Shown here piece by piece: positions 39,370 to 51,242 of a stretch of DNA of 64,000 bases. Position numbers and translations under genes: made by a program. Source of the stretch: Escarpia spicata (Eukaryota > Annelida > Polychaeta > Sabellida > Siboglinidae); contig OZ023216.1 of NCBI GenBank assembly GCA_963995525.1, positions 41,024,659 through 41,088,658 on the forward strand, written 5' to 3'. How positions within the stretch are numbered: the first letter of the stretch is position 1; each line of letters opens with the position of its first letter. Below the pieces are notes generated by a model. That model had not been told where the DNA came from. It made no database searches and saw only the letters and a list, made by a program, of their open reading frames with translations.

Positions 39370-42205
39370 ACCACCGATATATCAGATGCTGAATTGGGAC
39401 TGACAGGATATGTAATGTTTAGAAAAGATAGAATAGGAAGAAAGGGAGGTGGAGTTATGTTATATATTAAAGAATCTATTCAGGCTTATGAAATAAAATT
39501 AGAAAGAGAAGCAGATTGCGAAGAAGCTGTTTGGTGTAACATAGTTACAGGAAACTCAACGTTAACAGTTGGGTTAGTTTATCGAAGTCCAAACATAGGC
39601 ATAGAAGAGAATGAAAAAATACAAAACGCTATAAGGGAAGTAAGCAAACGGGACTGTATTATTATGGGGGATTTTAACCATGGGCATATACAATGGAAAT
39701 CTCTACAGAGTATGGGGAGAGAGGACCACAAGTTTTTAGTTCAAGATACATTCCTTTCTCAACATGTGCTAGAACCAACCAGGGGTGAGAATGTGTTAGA
39801 CATAGTTTTGTCCTCACAGAATGAATTAGTTGACAATGTCAAGATATGTGAGCCACTGGGGAGTAGCGATCACAACCAGATACATTTTACCATCAAAGTA
39901 AAATCAGAAAGGAATAGCAAAAAGCAGTATAGGAGAAATTTCCACAAAGGAAGGTATAAGGACATGAGGAAATATTTAGCAAAGATAGACTGGAATAAGA
40001 CACTGAAAAATAAGACGGCAACAGAATGCTGGAATATATTAAAGAGTGAAATTAAGTGCATAATCGATAAATTTGTACCCTTCAAAAAACAAGGAAAACG
40101 GTCCAAAAAGAAACACTTATCGAAAGAAGCCATTAGAAAAATTAAGTATAAACAAATGATGTGGAAGTCATATAGATGTACTGGAAATGATGAAGACTAC
40201 AACAATTATAAAGAAGCACTTAACCAAGCTACAGTTGAAATTAGAAATTCAAAGAGAAGCTATGAACAACAATTAGCTAGTAATATAAAACATGACAGCA
40301 AGAGTTTGTATGCGTATGCTCGAATCAAACAGAAAGTTCAAGATAAGGTCGGTCCTCTAGAAGATAGTGCTGGAAATATAATATCAGAGGGATTCATAAT
40401 GGCAGAAGACCTGAATGAGTACTTTAGTTCAGTGTTTACCAGGGAAGATATTAGTTCACTGCCAATACCAGAGGCTAAGTTCAAGGGGGCAGGTTCAGAC
40501 TATTTAGGACAATTAATTGTAACCCCGGAAATGGTAGCTAAGAAAATAAGGGCTATGTAGGAGAATAAATCACCTGGAGTGGATGGTATTCCACCCAAAC
40601 TACTATTGGAAATTGTAGAACAAATTAGCATTAGCAATTACCACTTGCAACAGTTTTCAACTTGTCATTAGAAGAGGGAGTGGTTCCTTTAGAATGGAAA
40701 GAAGCAAACATTATACCGTTATTCAAAAAAGGTTCGAGAAACAAGTTAGAGAACTATAGACCAGTGAGTTTAACATCAGTGATTTGTAAATTATTAGAAA
40801 GACTAATTAAAGATCACATGGTGGATTTTCTTGTTAAACAAAACTTGATAAACCCATCTCAACATGGTTTTTTTAAAGCGAGGTCATGCTTAACAAATAT
40901 GTTATGTTTTTTGGAAGACATCACTAAGTGGGTAGATGAGGGATCACCAGTAGATATCGTCTACTTAGATTTTCAAAAAGCTTTTGACAAAGTACCACAT
41001 CAAAGATTACTGCTTAAACTAAAGGCCCATGGCATAGGAAACGGTATAATAAACTGGATAGAACAATGGCTGATTGACAGAAGACAACGTGTAGTAGTTG
41101 ATGGGGAGGCTTCAAACTGGAAATCGGTATTGAGTGGGGTACCACAGGGATCAGTATTAGGTCCTATATTATTCTTAATATACATCAACGATTTGGATGA
41201 TGAAATAACAAGCAAGGTGTTGAAATTTGCGGATGATACAAAAGTGTTTAGAAGGATTAAAAGTGATGGAGATAGACAGCATTTACAAGATGATCTTGAC
41301 AGGTTGATCAAATGGTCTGAAAAGTGGCAAATGATGTTCAATTTTGGGAAATGTAAATGCCTCCACATAGGACATGGGAACGAAGAGGTAGAATATATAA
41401 TGGGGGGTACTGTACTAAGTACTACTGTAAAAGAAAAGGACTTAGGGTTAACCATTTGTGCTGATATGAAGATTTCAGAGCAGTGCGGAATTGCAGCTTC
41501 AAAGGGAAATCAAATCCTTGGATTAATTAGGCGAAACATAACGTATAAGGAAAAAGAGCTAATAATACCGCTGTACAAAACAATAGTTAGGCCTCATTTA
41601 GAATATTGTATTCAAGCGTGGAGGCCATATCGCAGGAAGGACATAGATATGCTAGAAAGAGTGCAGAAGAGAGCAACTAAAATGATACCAAATCTGAGGG
41701 ATCTTAGTTATGAAATACGCCTAAAAAATGCGGTTTAACAACACTAGAGACCAGGAGATTGAGAGGAGATCAGATAGAAGTGTTTAAAATATTGAAGGTT
41801 TATGAAAATATTGATAGAAATATGTTTTTCTCAGTTAAGAAAGATAGAAGGACTAGAGGACATGATCTTGCATTAGCAAAGGAGCAGAGTAGATTGGATA
41901 TAAGAAAGTTTTCATTTTCACAAAGGACTGTAAATGAATGGAACAGATTACCTGCTGATTGTGTGGGTGCTAGTAGCGTGAATATGTTTAAAAATAAAAT
42001 CGACACATACCTCAGACGGGCTGGATACACATAGATAAAAAGTTCGGACTCTCGATAAGCCAAGGGCTTCCTTGTCCACCTGCTACCTAGAGTTAATTCT
42101 CTGGGTGGCAATCTTGTTAAATCTCTTGTTAAATATTGCTTAATCAGTTGTGTGCATGTAATCATTTTCTGTTGGGACGGTTTTTCATTAAACTTATTTG
42201 CTTAT
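39370..42205 (+). mobile_element. CR1-type LINE, nearly intact ORF2
   Basis: Starts abruptly inside the endonuclease (5' truncation near 39370) and continues through the linker, RT and C-terminal region to a stop at 42032-42034, with a short 3' UTR and a TTCC-type tail near 42205-42220. Only three lesions break about 880 codons, so this is a comparatively recent insertion. Confidence 0.85.
39394..42034 (+). pseudogene. CR1-type ORF2 (endonuclease-RT) with three lesions
   Basis: Endonuclease motifs are RKGGGVMLYIKE, VGLVYRSP, IIMGDFNHGHI and SSDHNQIHF. The linker runs to about 40550. Lesions are an in-frame TAG at 40558-40560, a frameshift near 40635 and a one-base shift near 41730. RT motifs are NYRPVSLTSVICKLLE, YLDFQKAFDKVPH, GVPQGSVLGP, a catalytic FADDTKVF (about 41228) and a thumb with PHLEYCIQAW. 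The typical CR1 C-terminus (RGDQIEVFKIL, VNEWNRLPADCV) follows. All catalytic residues are kept. Confidence 0.85.
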
Positions 42206-42209
42206 TTTC

Positions 42210-42685
42210 CTTCCTTCCTTCTGTGTAGTGACCAGTCATTGTTGACTATTCTATCACTGGGACTATTTTGTGCCAGCATCAACATCATGTTGACATTGTA
42301 CTCATATTCAGTGTTGCCGTTTTAAAACATGAAACAGATTATAGTTATGACCATGTAATGTTGTGTTATGTTATGAACATGTTTTGAAAATTGTTGACAT
42401 AAATTATGACTCACCATGAAAAAACGGGACGTTCGCAAAAACAAATATGTTGTTTTTATGGCATATTCATATAGTCATAGAGCACATTCAGAGAAAAAAC
42501 AATACCCCAATGTTTCCTATGTTCACAATATTTCCAGAGATACAGCAATTAGAATCTTGAAAAAGCAAAATGGTTTGGAGAAAAAAAAGTTTTCATTCTA
42601 TATTTTGGCTATGGTTTTCTCACCGTCAAAACATTAAAATAAACACATTTAGGTAATGGCTATAAAAAAGACAACAAAGTACAGG
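42210..42685. other. Intergenic DNA, nothing recognised
   Basis: AT-rich. The short frame at 42416-42637 has no recognisable features. Confidence 0.35.
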
Positions 42686-42689
42686 TAAA

Positions 42690-42990
42690 TTCTTATATAG
42701 CGCAGTATCCAGTCCTATGGACTGCTCAAAGCGCCTTACACTTTACTCCCTGGCAGACCTGTTCAATCGAACACCATTCAGCCATGCTGCAATTAATGCG
42801 CCAAGACTATTCATACACAAATATCCACCACTGTCTATAGCCAGGTACTCATTCGTACAGCTGAGTGAACTGGAGCAATGTAGAGTAAACGAACTTGCCC
42901 AAGGTTTGACACCGCCACACAGGATTCAAACCCGCGGTCTCTCAGTCGAGAGTCCAGAGGTCTTATCGCTGCGCTACTATGCCATGTAAT
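42690..42990 (-). mobile_element. tRNA-derived SINE, essentially full length
   Basis: Read on -, the head (about 42990-42925) resembles a tRNA: an A box AGTAGCGCAGCGATAAGA and a B box GGGTTTGAATCC, the two internal pol III promoter elements. The body carries blocks shared with copies at 14.9 and 60.6 kb, and the tail end reads TGCGCTATATAAG. Copy orientation is opposite to the + strand. Confidence 0.75.
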
Positions 42991-42999
42991 GACCAACAT

Positions 43000-45900
43000 T
43001 TGAAAGTTTAATCTATACCGGATGATTTCACGATGGAAACTCCGTCAATGAGAAGCATCTCATCTTGGACTAGCGGGTCACAATTGTTTGCAGCTTTTAG
43101 TGTGTATTCAAACTATTGAATATTTCTGTAAAAGTAAACTGATCCTAAATGCATTTGACTTAGGTAGCCAATTTTTCTGGGAAATATTTCCAGGCCGAAC
43201 TGCAAAACCTCAAGATATTGGGATAAATTTTGAAAAAACAGGTGTACCAGAGGTGAAATATAGAGTACATAACATTCAAAATTTATAAAAGAACTGATCT
43301 TACTGCAGACATAGGGTGTTTTCTTAGGCACAGGATAGACAACAGACACATGTATTTATGTCGTGGAATAAAGCCAATATTATTTTATTTTTAAAATACA
43401 CATCATCAATGACATATGGAAAAACTACTACAACATGACACTTGTATAGATAATATAATTATTCTATCCAATGAACATAATATATATATATGTATTTACG
43501 TAATTTTTTTTTTAATGAACAAAATATTTCTGGGTATCATTCAGTTTCTAGGACATAGTATGTGATTTATTTTTTAATGACAGCCATATAATATAGTTTT
43601 TCACATTAGTCGTAGTTGTATGTATTCGGCAACAAATTAGAAGTTAGACCACTATATCCACTGGTTACTTTGTGGAGGTTACAACAAGAGTCTTGTTTTA
43701 CAAGAGACTATATACTGGCAGACATGAATGAAATATGTTTGCCATTTCGTATAAATCACCAGTGGAAGCAGAATGTAGATTCGACAAGCATATCTGTCCA
43801 TAACCTACCATCTGACGCATCAATAAAACCTGTGCCAGCATGTTAAACAGCATAAACCAGTAAAAATGTTAAGGCTCTGAAAAGAGCCATTTGTTTTCTT
43901 GATGTGGAAGTAGGCGGCATCGGCCTCTCTCCGTCGTCTCTGCTCTGTAACATCTGGAAAACTACAAATACATTAGGCATGATCACACACATTATGTTGA
44001 CAACTTAGACAAGGTAATTACAAGTAGAGATGTTCCAATCAACTACAAGAATTTATATTTTTCGTATAGATCTTTTTTTCCTACTCCATTTTTCTGTAGC
44101 ATTGTGTGGAATTTTTACCTAAGGCTGGTAGGGGTCACACATATTAAATACAGGATATTTAAACTTATAATCACTTTTTCTTAGAACTGTGGGTTCCATC
44201 TGAAACCTGACTTATGAGGAAGACATTTTGATGAATGACCAGGAAGGAGAGTTTATGCTGCAGTTTTATTAGGAACATGAAGCAGTTTAAGTAAGTGTCC
44301 CTTTTCAGCCTGCTGTTGTTCTGATGTAGTTGCCTTGTGAGACCTTTGCAGTAAGGACTGTCCACCCCTGAACACATTATCTCCACCTGTCAGGTTACTC
44401 ATTGGCAAATGGTTTCTCGTCTTCTGATGCAACAAATGCCCACCCATGTTATTCCTAATTTGGAATGAGGCTGACCTTTCCAGCCTGAACCAGATCTATG
44501 CTTTTCGTGATACAATTTATCAAGTTACCCCTGGAAGTGTTTACCTGATTTGGAAATTTGGCTAAATTAGTAGCACCATGCACTGTCATGTGCATGTCTG
44601 GGGAGAGTTCTATCAATGAGTGTTCGAACTTGTAACGCTACACATTTGTTTATATGATGCGCATTTTCACCTTGCACAATCAACCTGAACTGATTTTCTG
44701 TTATATTATTTGTTAGCAAGAGTGGATTTCACCTATCTTGTTCCGGCACCAAAAACCACAGGCTTATTAATTATATGAGTGGCTATGTTTGCATTATCAA
44801 GAAAGAGTGATGTTTGAGTACTCCTCATAATTTTTAAGGGGAGAATGTATGGTTGTAATTTGTTGCCTTCTGTTATGAATATAACTGGCAGCGGTATTAC
44901 TCGGAGTAAGATTGCTAATGTTAGTAGCTTGCGTAGGCATAGACTTTTGTTTATTGCTATTCTTATTGGAACATGTACTCACACTGTGATGGTTACTGCT
45001 TGGAAGAGTATTTTTTTCTGTAATAGCACATTAACATTGAATGTGCCTATAATAATCCACTGCATGATCACCTGTCTCACGTAATTTGAATAAAATGATA
45101 TGTTTAATAGATAAGCAATATCATCTGATGGAAGTTGTGAATTAAGACTAGCAAGACCTTAGAAACCTTTCCGGTATAAACATGCTATTGTGGCATCTAC
45201 AATTACTGAAACACCACAGACAAATAAACATGTCTGTAATGGATAATTAGCTAACTACTGCTGGATGTGGACTGATATGATGCCTTCCTAGTTACTGTAC
45301 AGTGTGACAGAGACACAGACAAATTAACAAACTTGTACATTCGGTGTTGGTAAAATTACTGATTACAACCATAGGTATCATATTAATTGGTACACGTGAT
45401 ACAAGTCATCAATGAAATAATATACAATAATTGTTATCATTTACACATTCAGTACCAGCACTAAACGTGCATTACCACTAAACATATGAACATCTGTTAA
45501 GATCTATGTTCGATGCTCAATTGCACAGATGTACAGCTTTCTGATTATCATAAGTATGATCAACTGTAACAAAATAATGGTTCCATTGACTTTTAAATTA
45601 CCTAATTAACAAGTGAAATGACTACCCCGGTATATGGCACTGGTCTCTGTCGTGGCGCCTCAAGTTGAGTCCTCGTCTGATGCACAGGGATCGCAGAGTG
45701 ATGTTGGAATGAACAATGTTATTGACAATAATTATCTCAGGCAACCATGGAGTGCGTTTATGCATCACAGCAAAACATCAGCATTCAGAAAATGTCCTTC
45801 CTTAGATAAATAATAATCTACAGAAAGACCATAAATTTCAGTTTGTACTGATTTTGGTACATGTGACATCTTGTAATTTGGGTAATTTAAGTGTTATTAT

Positions 45901-46605
45901 TACTACATTTTCTAGAATTCATACTCACTCATCATAACGCGAGAGTACACCAGGCACTACGATGGGCACTCTAGGGCACATCTCCTGGGCTTTTTGAATC
46001 TGTCGGTGATGTTGATCTAACGTACGATGGAGATGACGGATGTCATTCCATATAGCCACCAGATTATTCATTGCCACATGCAAAAGTACTGCATCGCACA
46101 ACTGTTGGCTCCACCTCAGCTAACACAAAGTTGTTATGTTAAAAATTAAATCCCATTTAAAACAGCAATGGCAGTGTTCTTGCAAGCACCTGTTCCATGA
46201 AAGTGCAATTAAAACCATACAAAGTGAAATGAAATCAAAATATGTGTTGCTATAATGTCATAAACTATGCCAATAGAATAGATTACTGAACAATCTTCAG
46301 GGTAGTTCTTATTCAATTAAAACTATTCATTTTGCATATCCAAACATTTGGATATATGCAAAATGAAATATTTTGAAGCCAATAGAATAGGTTCTTAATC
46401 TTCACAGAAGTTGTGAATTTGTAATTGCATTATTATAGAGTATGTAGCAAAACAGTTTCTGAAATTGTCAAAAACTGTAACGCAATTTCTGTCATTATTC
46501 CATGCAAACAAAATGAGTACTTTGTTAGTTACTACCCGTTTGGGTAGTAACTCGGGTAGGGGTTAGGCCTAGCTAGTATGTGAAACAACCAGTTAATGTT
46601 TTGAA
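43000..46605. other. Gene-poor intergenic region
   Basis: No ORF with a recognisable domain or clear exon signals on either strand. Composition is uniformly AT-rich. The frames at 43616-43846 and 44845-45084 are short and uninformative. Confidence 0.4.
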
Positions 46606-46611
46606 TATGAA

Positions 46612-46685
46612 AACATCAGCAGGAATTGAACCTGCTTCACAAATACAAGGCATAACTGGACGAGCACCAACTGTCTTAAAAGCGT
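46612..46685 (-). other. tRNA-like pseudogene or SINE head
   Basis: On -, GCAGG TTCAATT CCTGC forms a perfect 5-bp T-stem with a 7-base T-loop. About 45 bases upstream lies a D-arm-like AGACAGTTGGTGCTCGTC. The acceptor stem does not pair, so it is not a functional tRNA. It is probably an old tRNA-derived repeat. Confidence 0.4.
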
Positions 46686-46984
46686 AACATGTCAGAGTTT
46701 TTATTTAATAATTCACATAAAATTTGGAATAGGAACTTACCTCTAGCCAAAGCCGATATTATTGCCCAGTTTTGCCTTTTGGGTTTAAAAGTTCACTTTA
46801 CCACAGTATTTGAGATAAGATAAGGAAAGAGGGGAAGGTGGGGTGTTTTAGTGTGTTCCTGGTACAACATCCTGAAGGATGACCTACTTAGGTTTACTTA
46901 GGATGTTCCTGACCGTAGGCGGTGTCCTTGGTGGTCAGATCTACGTCTCTGTAAATGCTCTACGACTCCGACAGTAGGTTATCG

Positions 46985-47060
46985 AGACAATGTCAGAAAC
47001 TGTCATAGACTGGTTTCTGACAGATTTCTGACGTCAGAAACTGTCAGAATCTAATACATG
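46985..47060. repeat. Cluster of TTTCTGAC / GTCAGAAA palindromes
   Basis: Alternating direct and inverted copies of GTCAGAAACTGTC within about 75 bp, including a perfect TTTCTGACGTCAGAAA palindrome (about 47029-47044). A similar arrangement, TTTCTGACATTTTAATGTCAGAAA, occurs at about 48495-48518. Confidence 0.8.
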
Positions 47061-47085
47061 CCATATGCATAAATTTATGACTTTG

Positions 47086-47235
47086 CTAATTGCATAAGCA
47101 ATGAAGCAATGACTGGAAACACTTGGATGACATCTGGTGACAACAGAGCTTGCATCTAGCAACTGTTTTTCCATTACTTTCTACTTTAACAAACTGTTCC
47201 CACACAGCCTTAGCTGGTCTGCCCCCCTTAAACAT
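47086..47235 (-). pseudogene. BED-type zinc-finger relic (hAT-like)
   Basis: From an ATG at 47235 the frame reads MFKGGRPAKAVWEQFVKV, then ARCKLCCHQMSSK: the aromatic (W, F) and Cys pair positions of a BED finger as found at the start of hAT transposases. The second metal-binding pair is poor or lost, and no catalytic domain follows. It could be a first exon, but no continuation was found. Confidence 0.4.
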
Positions 47236-47239
47236 GGTG

Positions 47240-48515
47240 CAAACTAAGATGTTAGTGCTACTAGCCCTATTAAAGTTACTATTCTCAATTTGGGACATAA
47301 AAGAACCACTGAGGACGACAAGCACCCTGGCAGTGACCACCCTCAGTGCCAGCATTGAAAGGTCGGCTTGGCGATAATGTTCTGAAAAAGGTTGACTAGT
47401 TGAATGAGACCTCATAAGATCATAACATATAACCACAGTATACACAGACTTGTCAGTTAATACAACATTGCAGAGTGCTGGAAACAACTAGAACTAGAAA
47501 GAACTATTCATTGTCTAAAAAATGTTGGTAATGAATTTGTACTTCTTTCACATGTAACAGTATATATCTATGTGAAGATGATACAATAGGTGGCTGCTGA
47601 GTAGAAAGCATTGGGCCAATCACTTTACACCTCCATCAAGCATATTGGCAAGTTTAACCTGCCCCCTCCCCCCCGGGTTAAGAAATTAATGGCACTGTCC
47701 ATTGTGAGAGCAACATATGCATGTTATGGCTATGACTCACTGATAACAGTGCCTTTTATTATGGATTTCCTGGCACACATAAATTATGGTCAGAACTGGT
47801 AACAAGTACAAGTCATGCTACCAGTCTTTCTTCGCAATTTTGTACGTATCTCTCCTTCCTTACCTACAAGTGCTATCTTGTGCAATTAATGTGTTTTTAC
47901 ATCCCCCGACAATGACTCGATGTACTTTTGTTTAACTTTTCTTGATTTGGGATGACAAGCCATACCCACAACCAGTGTTTATGTTTACGACTGTTGCACT
48001 CGCCCATAACAATTAATGTCAGCCGGAGGCTTAGGGACCCGGATGTTGGGTTTCGCTTGAACTACAAATATGGAGGATATTAACTTCGTATTAACTTAGT
48101 TTCTGGCTGGAAAAAATATTACCATCTGAAGGGAAACCTTTGTATCGGTCATGTGCAGAAAAGTTGTTTGTCAATAACATAACATACCAATCACATAATT
48201 ATCATCTGGTTAACTTACAGTGATAGCTAAACAAATTGGCACTTATTTAAAGAGCAATTTTAATTACATCAATAATATGACACTACTATTAAAGTTTAAA
48301 CCATCATCAACCCACATACCAACTGTATTAATATCGAGAATATCCCCTAATAATATCATCCTGCGTTCTCAAATAGAGTAAAGCCTAGTTTAACTCAGTC
48401 CTAGGTTAAACTAACAAAACTGGGTTAAACCCCTAACTAAGCTCAGTCTCAGACAATACTCAGTCTTACAAAAGAAAATGTATCAAAAATGGAGTTTCTG
48501 ACATTTTAATGTCAG
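47240..48515. other. Intergenic DNA, nothing further recognised
   Basis: No supported gene. The region ends at the 3' tail of the LINE that begins at 48516. Confidence 0.4.
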
Positions 48516-49164
48516 AAATGAATGAATGAAATGAAATTTATTAGACCAATAATTACAAATACATATTATAACAGAGTATATACAATCAATATTTTATTAA
48601 CAATGATATCAGGAGAATTATTGAATAGCTTTGCTATGCTGAATCTGATGTTTCTTTTGGCGAAATCGTGATTTACTCTAGGGATAAATACATTTGTGTA
48701 TGCCCTAGTAGCATGCTGATGGCGCTGGGTATTGAATGAGAGTAGGTTTTGATTGAAATAATCAGGCAGCTGCTTGTTGATAAATTTGTAAATAAATTTG
48801 AGTAATTGAATTTTATATATGTCATCAAGCTTTAAGAGGTAGTCTCTTAAAAATGTGATCACTATGAGCCAGGTAATCACTAGCAGTTATAATTCTAACT
48901 GCTCTTTTCTGTAGTTTGATAATTTTATTATTTAGGTTACTCTGTGACCCCCATACCAACACTCCATAATTGAGGTGGCATACGATTAGGGAGTTATAGA
49001 TTGTTCTCAGGATGTTGATTGATAGGATATGTTTGAGACTATTTAATACTCCAATTATTTTTGATATTTTTGAAGTCAGTGCATCAATATGATTAGCCCA
49101 ATTTAAGTGTTTGTTAATAGTGATACCGAGAAAATTAAAATTATCTACATATTCAATATTTGAT

Positions 49165-50214
49165 TCAGCTATTCGAAGGAGAGGAAGCTGAACCTTTTTG
49201 TGGCATATGAAATACCATGGCTTTTGTTTTTTTAACATTTAGTGAAAGTTTATTCACTTTGAGCCAAATACTTATTTTTTTTAATTCACTGTTTAGTCTT
49301 TCGTTGTAAATATCATGGTGTCCATTTGACTTTAGTGTAGTGAATAATGTGGTGTCATCTGCAAACATTATGAACTTAAATGAATTACTAGAGCGGATAA
49401 TATCATTCATATATATTATGAACAATAAAGGACCCAATATTGAGCCTTGGGGTACACCCATTGTTATATCGACTTCTGACGATTTAGCGTTATTAATCTG
49501 AACAAACTGTTTCCTGTTCGATAAATAGCTTTTGCAAAATTCTAACGCTGAATTTCTAAACCCATAAAATTGTAATTTAGATAACAAAATATTATGGTCA
49601 AGGGTGTCAAACGCTTTTGACAAATCAAGGTACACATTGATTGGAGTCATACCATGATCAAGTTCCTGAGATATTCTGTCAATGAGTTCAAGTGCAGCTA
49701 ATTGAGTGGAGTGTTTATCTCTAAAACCATATTGTCCGTTGTAATATAAATTATGAGATGAGAAGTATGTGTTAATTTGATTGAACATTACTCTTTCAAA
49801 GATTTTGGAGATTGATGGTAATATGGAGATTGGACGATAGTTATCAAGTGATGTCCTGTCGCCTTTTTTATTAAGTGGTATTACTTTTGCAATTTTTAGG
49901 GGGTCAGGAAAAATGCCAGTTGCTAGTGACTGATTAATTATGATGGTGAGGGGTTTGCACATTTCTTGTCTTATTACTTTTAATAATTTAGTGGAAATGC
50001 CATCAATGCCACAACTAGGTTTAGGTTTTAAGCTATTTAATATGTTTGTGATGGTTTCATCAGAAATTGGTTTGAATGCGAAATTATGTAGTATCGGATT
50101 ATATAGGTAATCCATGAAATTTGCGTTGTTTGTATTAGTTATCTCAGCTGCTAGTTTAGGTCCTACATTTGTAAATAAAACAATTAAATTAGTTAGCAAT
50201 GACATTGGTATCAC
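49165..50214 (-). pseudogene. LINE reverse transcriptase, long intact frame
   Basis: A 349-residue open frame covers the whole RT core: CGIDGISTKLLK, NYRPISILPSISKIFER, YLDLSKAFDTLDHN, GVPQGSILGP, the catalytic FADDTTLF and the thumb start. The frame changes at about 49200, and the C-terminal part is in other frames. Catalytic aspartates are intact. Confidence 0.82.
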
Positions 50215-50504
50215 TTATAACTTTACTGTCAATCAAAAAATGATCAGGAAATTCCAATTTCTTCGAAGTCTGATTAATAACTTCTTTAATAGTACACCAT
50301 GTTTGCTTAATGTCATTCTTACATTTTTCAAAAAGATGTTGATAATGTTTTTTTTGCATTACGAATGAGTTTTTTCAGAATTCTTTGGTAAGTGGCTAAG
50401 TTAGTTTTACGATTTATATAAATCTAGGAATCTGCAGGTGTTTGTTTTATTTTCATGTATAGTTTATCTTTATAAGCAATTGACTGGATTATACCATTTG
50501 TGAT

Positions 50505-51090
50505 CTACTGAGACTTGCTGTGTTTATGCTTATTGAATTTGATCATACGTACTGGCAAATGTTTATCTTTTGCCCTGGATATTACTTCATTAAGAATGTT
50601 GAGATTGTCAGTTGGATTGGCAAGGTTAGTTGTGTTTAGCATGTAACAAATACCTGCATTATTTATTTCCGTTTTAAATGTATCTATCGCTGCTGTATTC
50701 CAAGTTTGGATTATAATTGATTTGGTGGCATTTATACACTTTGGCTCAAGATAATCTAAAAATATGAAGTATGGTAGGTGATCTGATATTGTGTTTATTG
50801 ATACACCAGCAGTTGCCTGTGAGAAGCCATGTGATAGCTTACATAGGAAATTATCTATAAGCGTACAGTTTCTACTCGAAAGCCTGGTGGGTAGTGTAAT
50901 TTTGGGGAAAAAACCTTGCGCAACAATAGAATCAAAATATTCACCAAATATTAAATTTTCTTTAATTTGCAGTAAATCAATATTGTAATCACCAGCAATT
51001 ATGACTTCACTTTTACATTTTTGAAGATGATAAAGTAAAGGGATAAATTCATTAATAAATGTATGACATGTTTCGTTGTTACGCCCGGGT
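50505..51090 (-). pseudogene. LINE endonuclease, C-terminal half
   Basis: Contains YRPPGRNNETCHTF, IAGDYNIDLLQ, LIDNFLCKL and the SDHLPYF catalytic region. Its N-terminal half lies 5.1 kb away at about 56240-56490, on the other side of the transposon. Confidence 0.8.
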
Positions 51091-51242
51091 GGTCTATAGA
51101 GGGTGTCTAATGACGTCAGCACTATGCGTGCACACAACCCCCAGCGGCCATATTGGAGTACAAGCGAACCGTTCGCAACCGCCCGCATTGTGTGTGTTCA
51201 CTGAGCCGCTAAATTGTTTTCTTTGTCGTTGCACCGCGCAGT

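Noticed and set aside
46612..46685. Functional tRNA gene
   Set aside because: A T-arm and partial D-arm are present, but there is no pairing acceptor stem or convincing anticodon arm.
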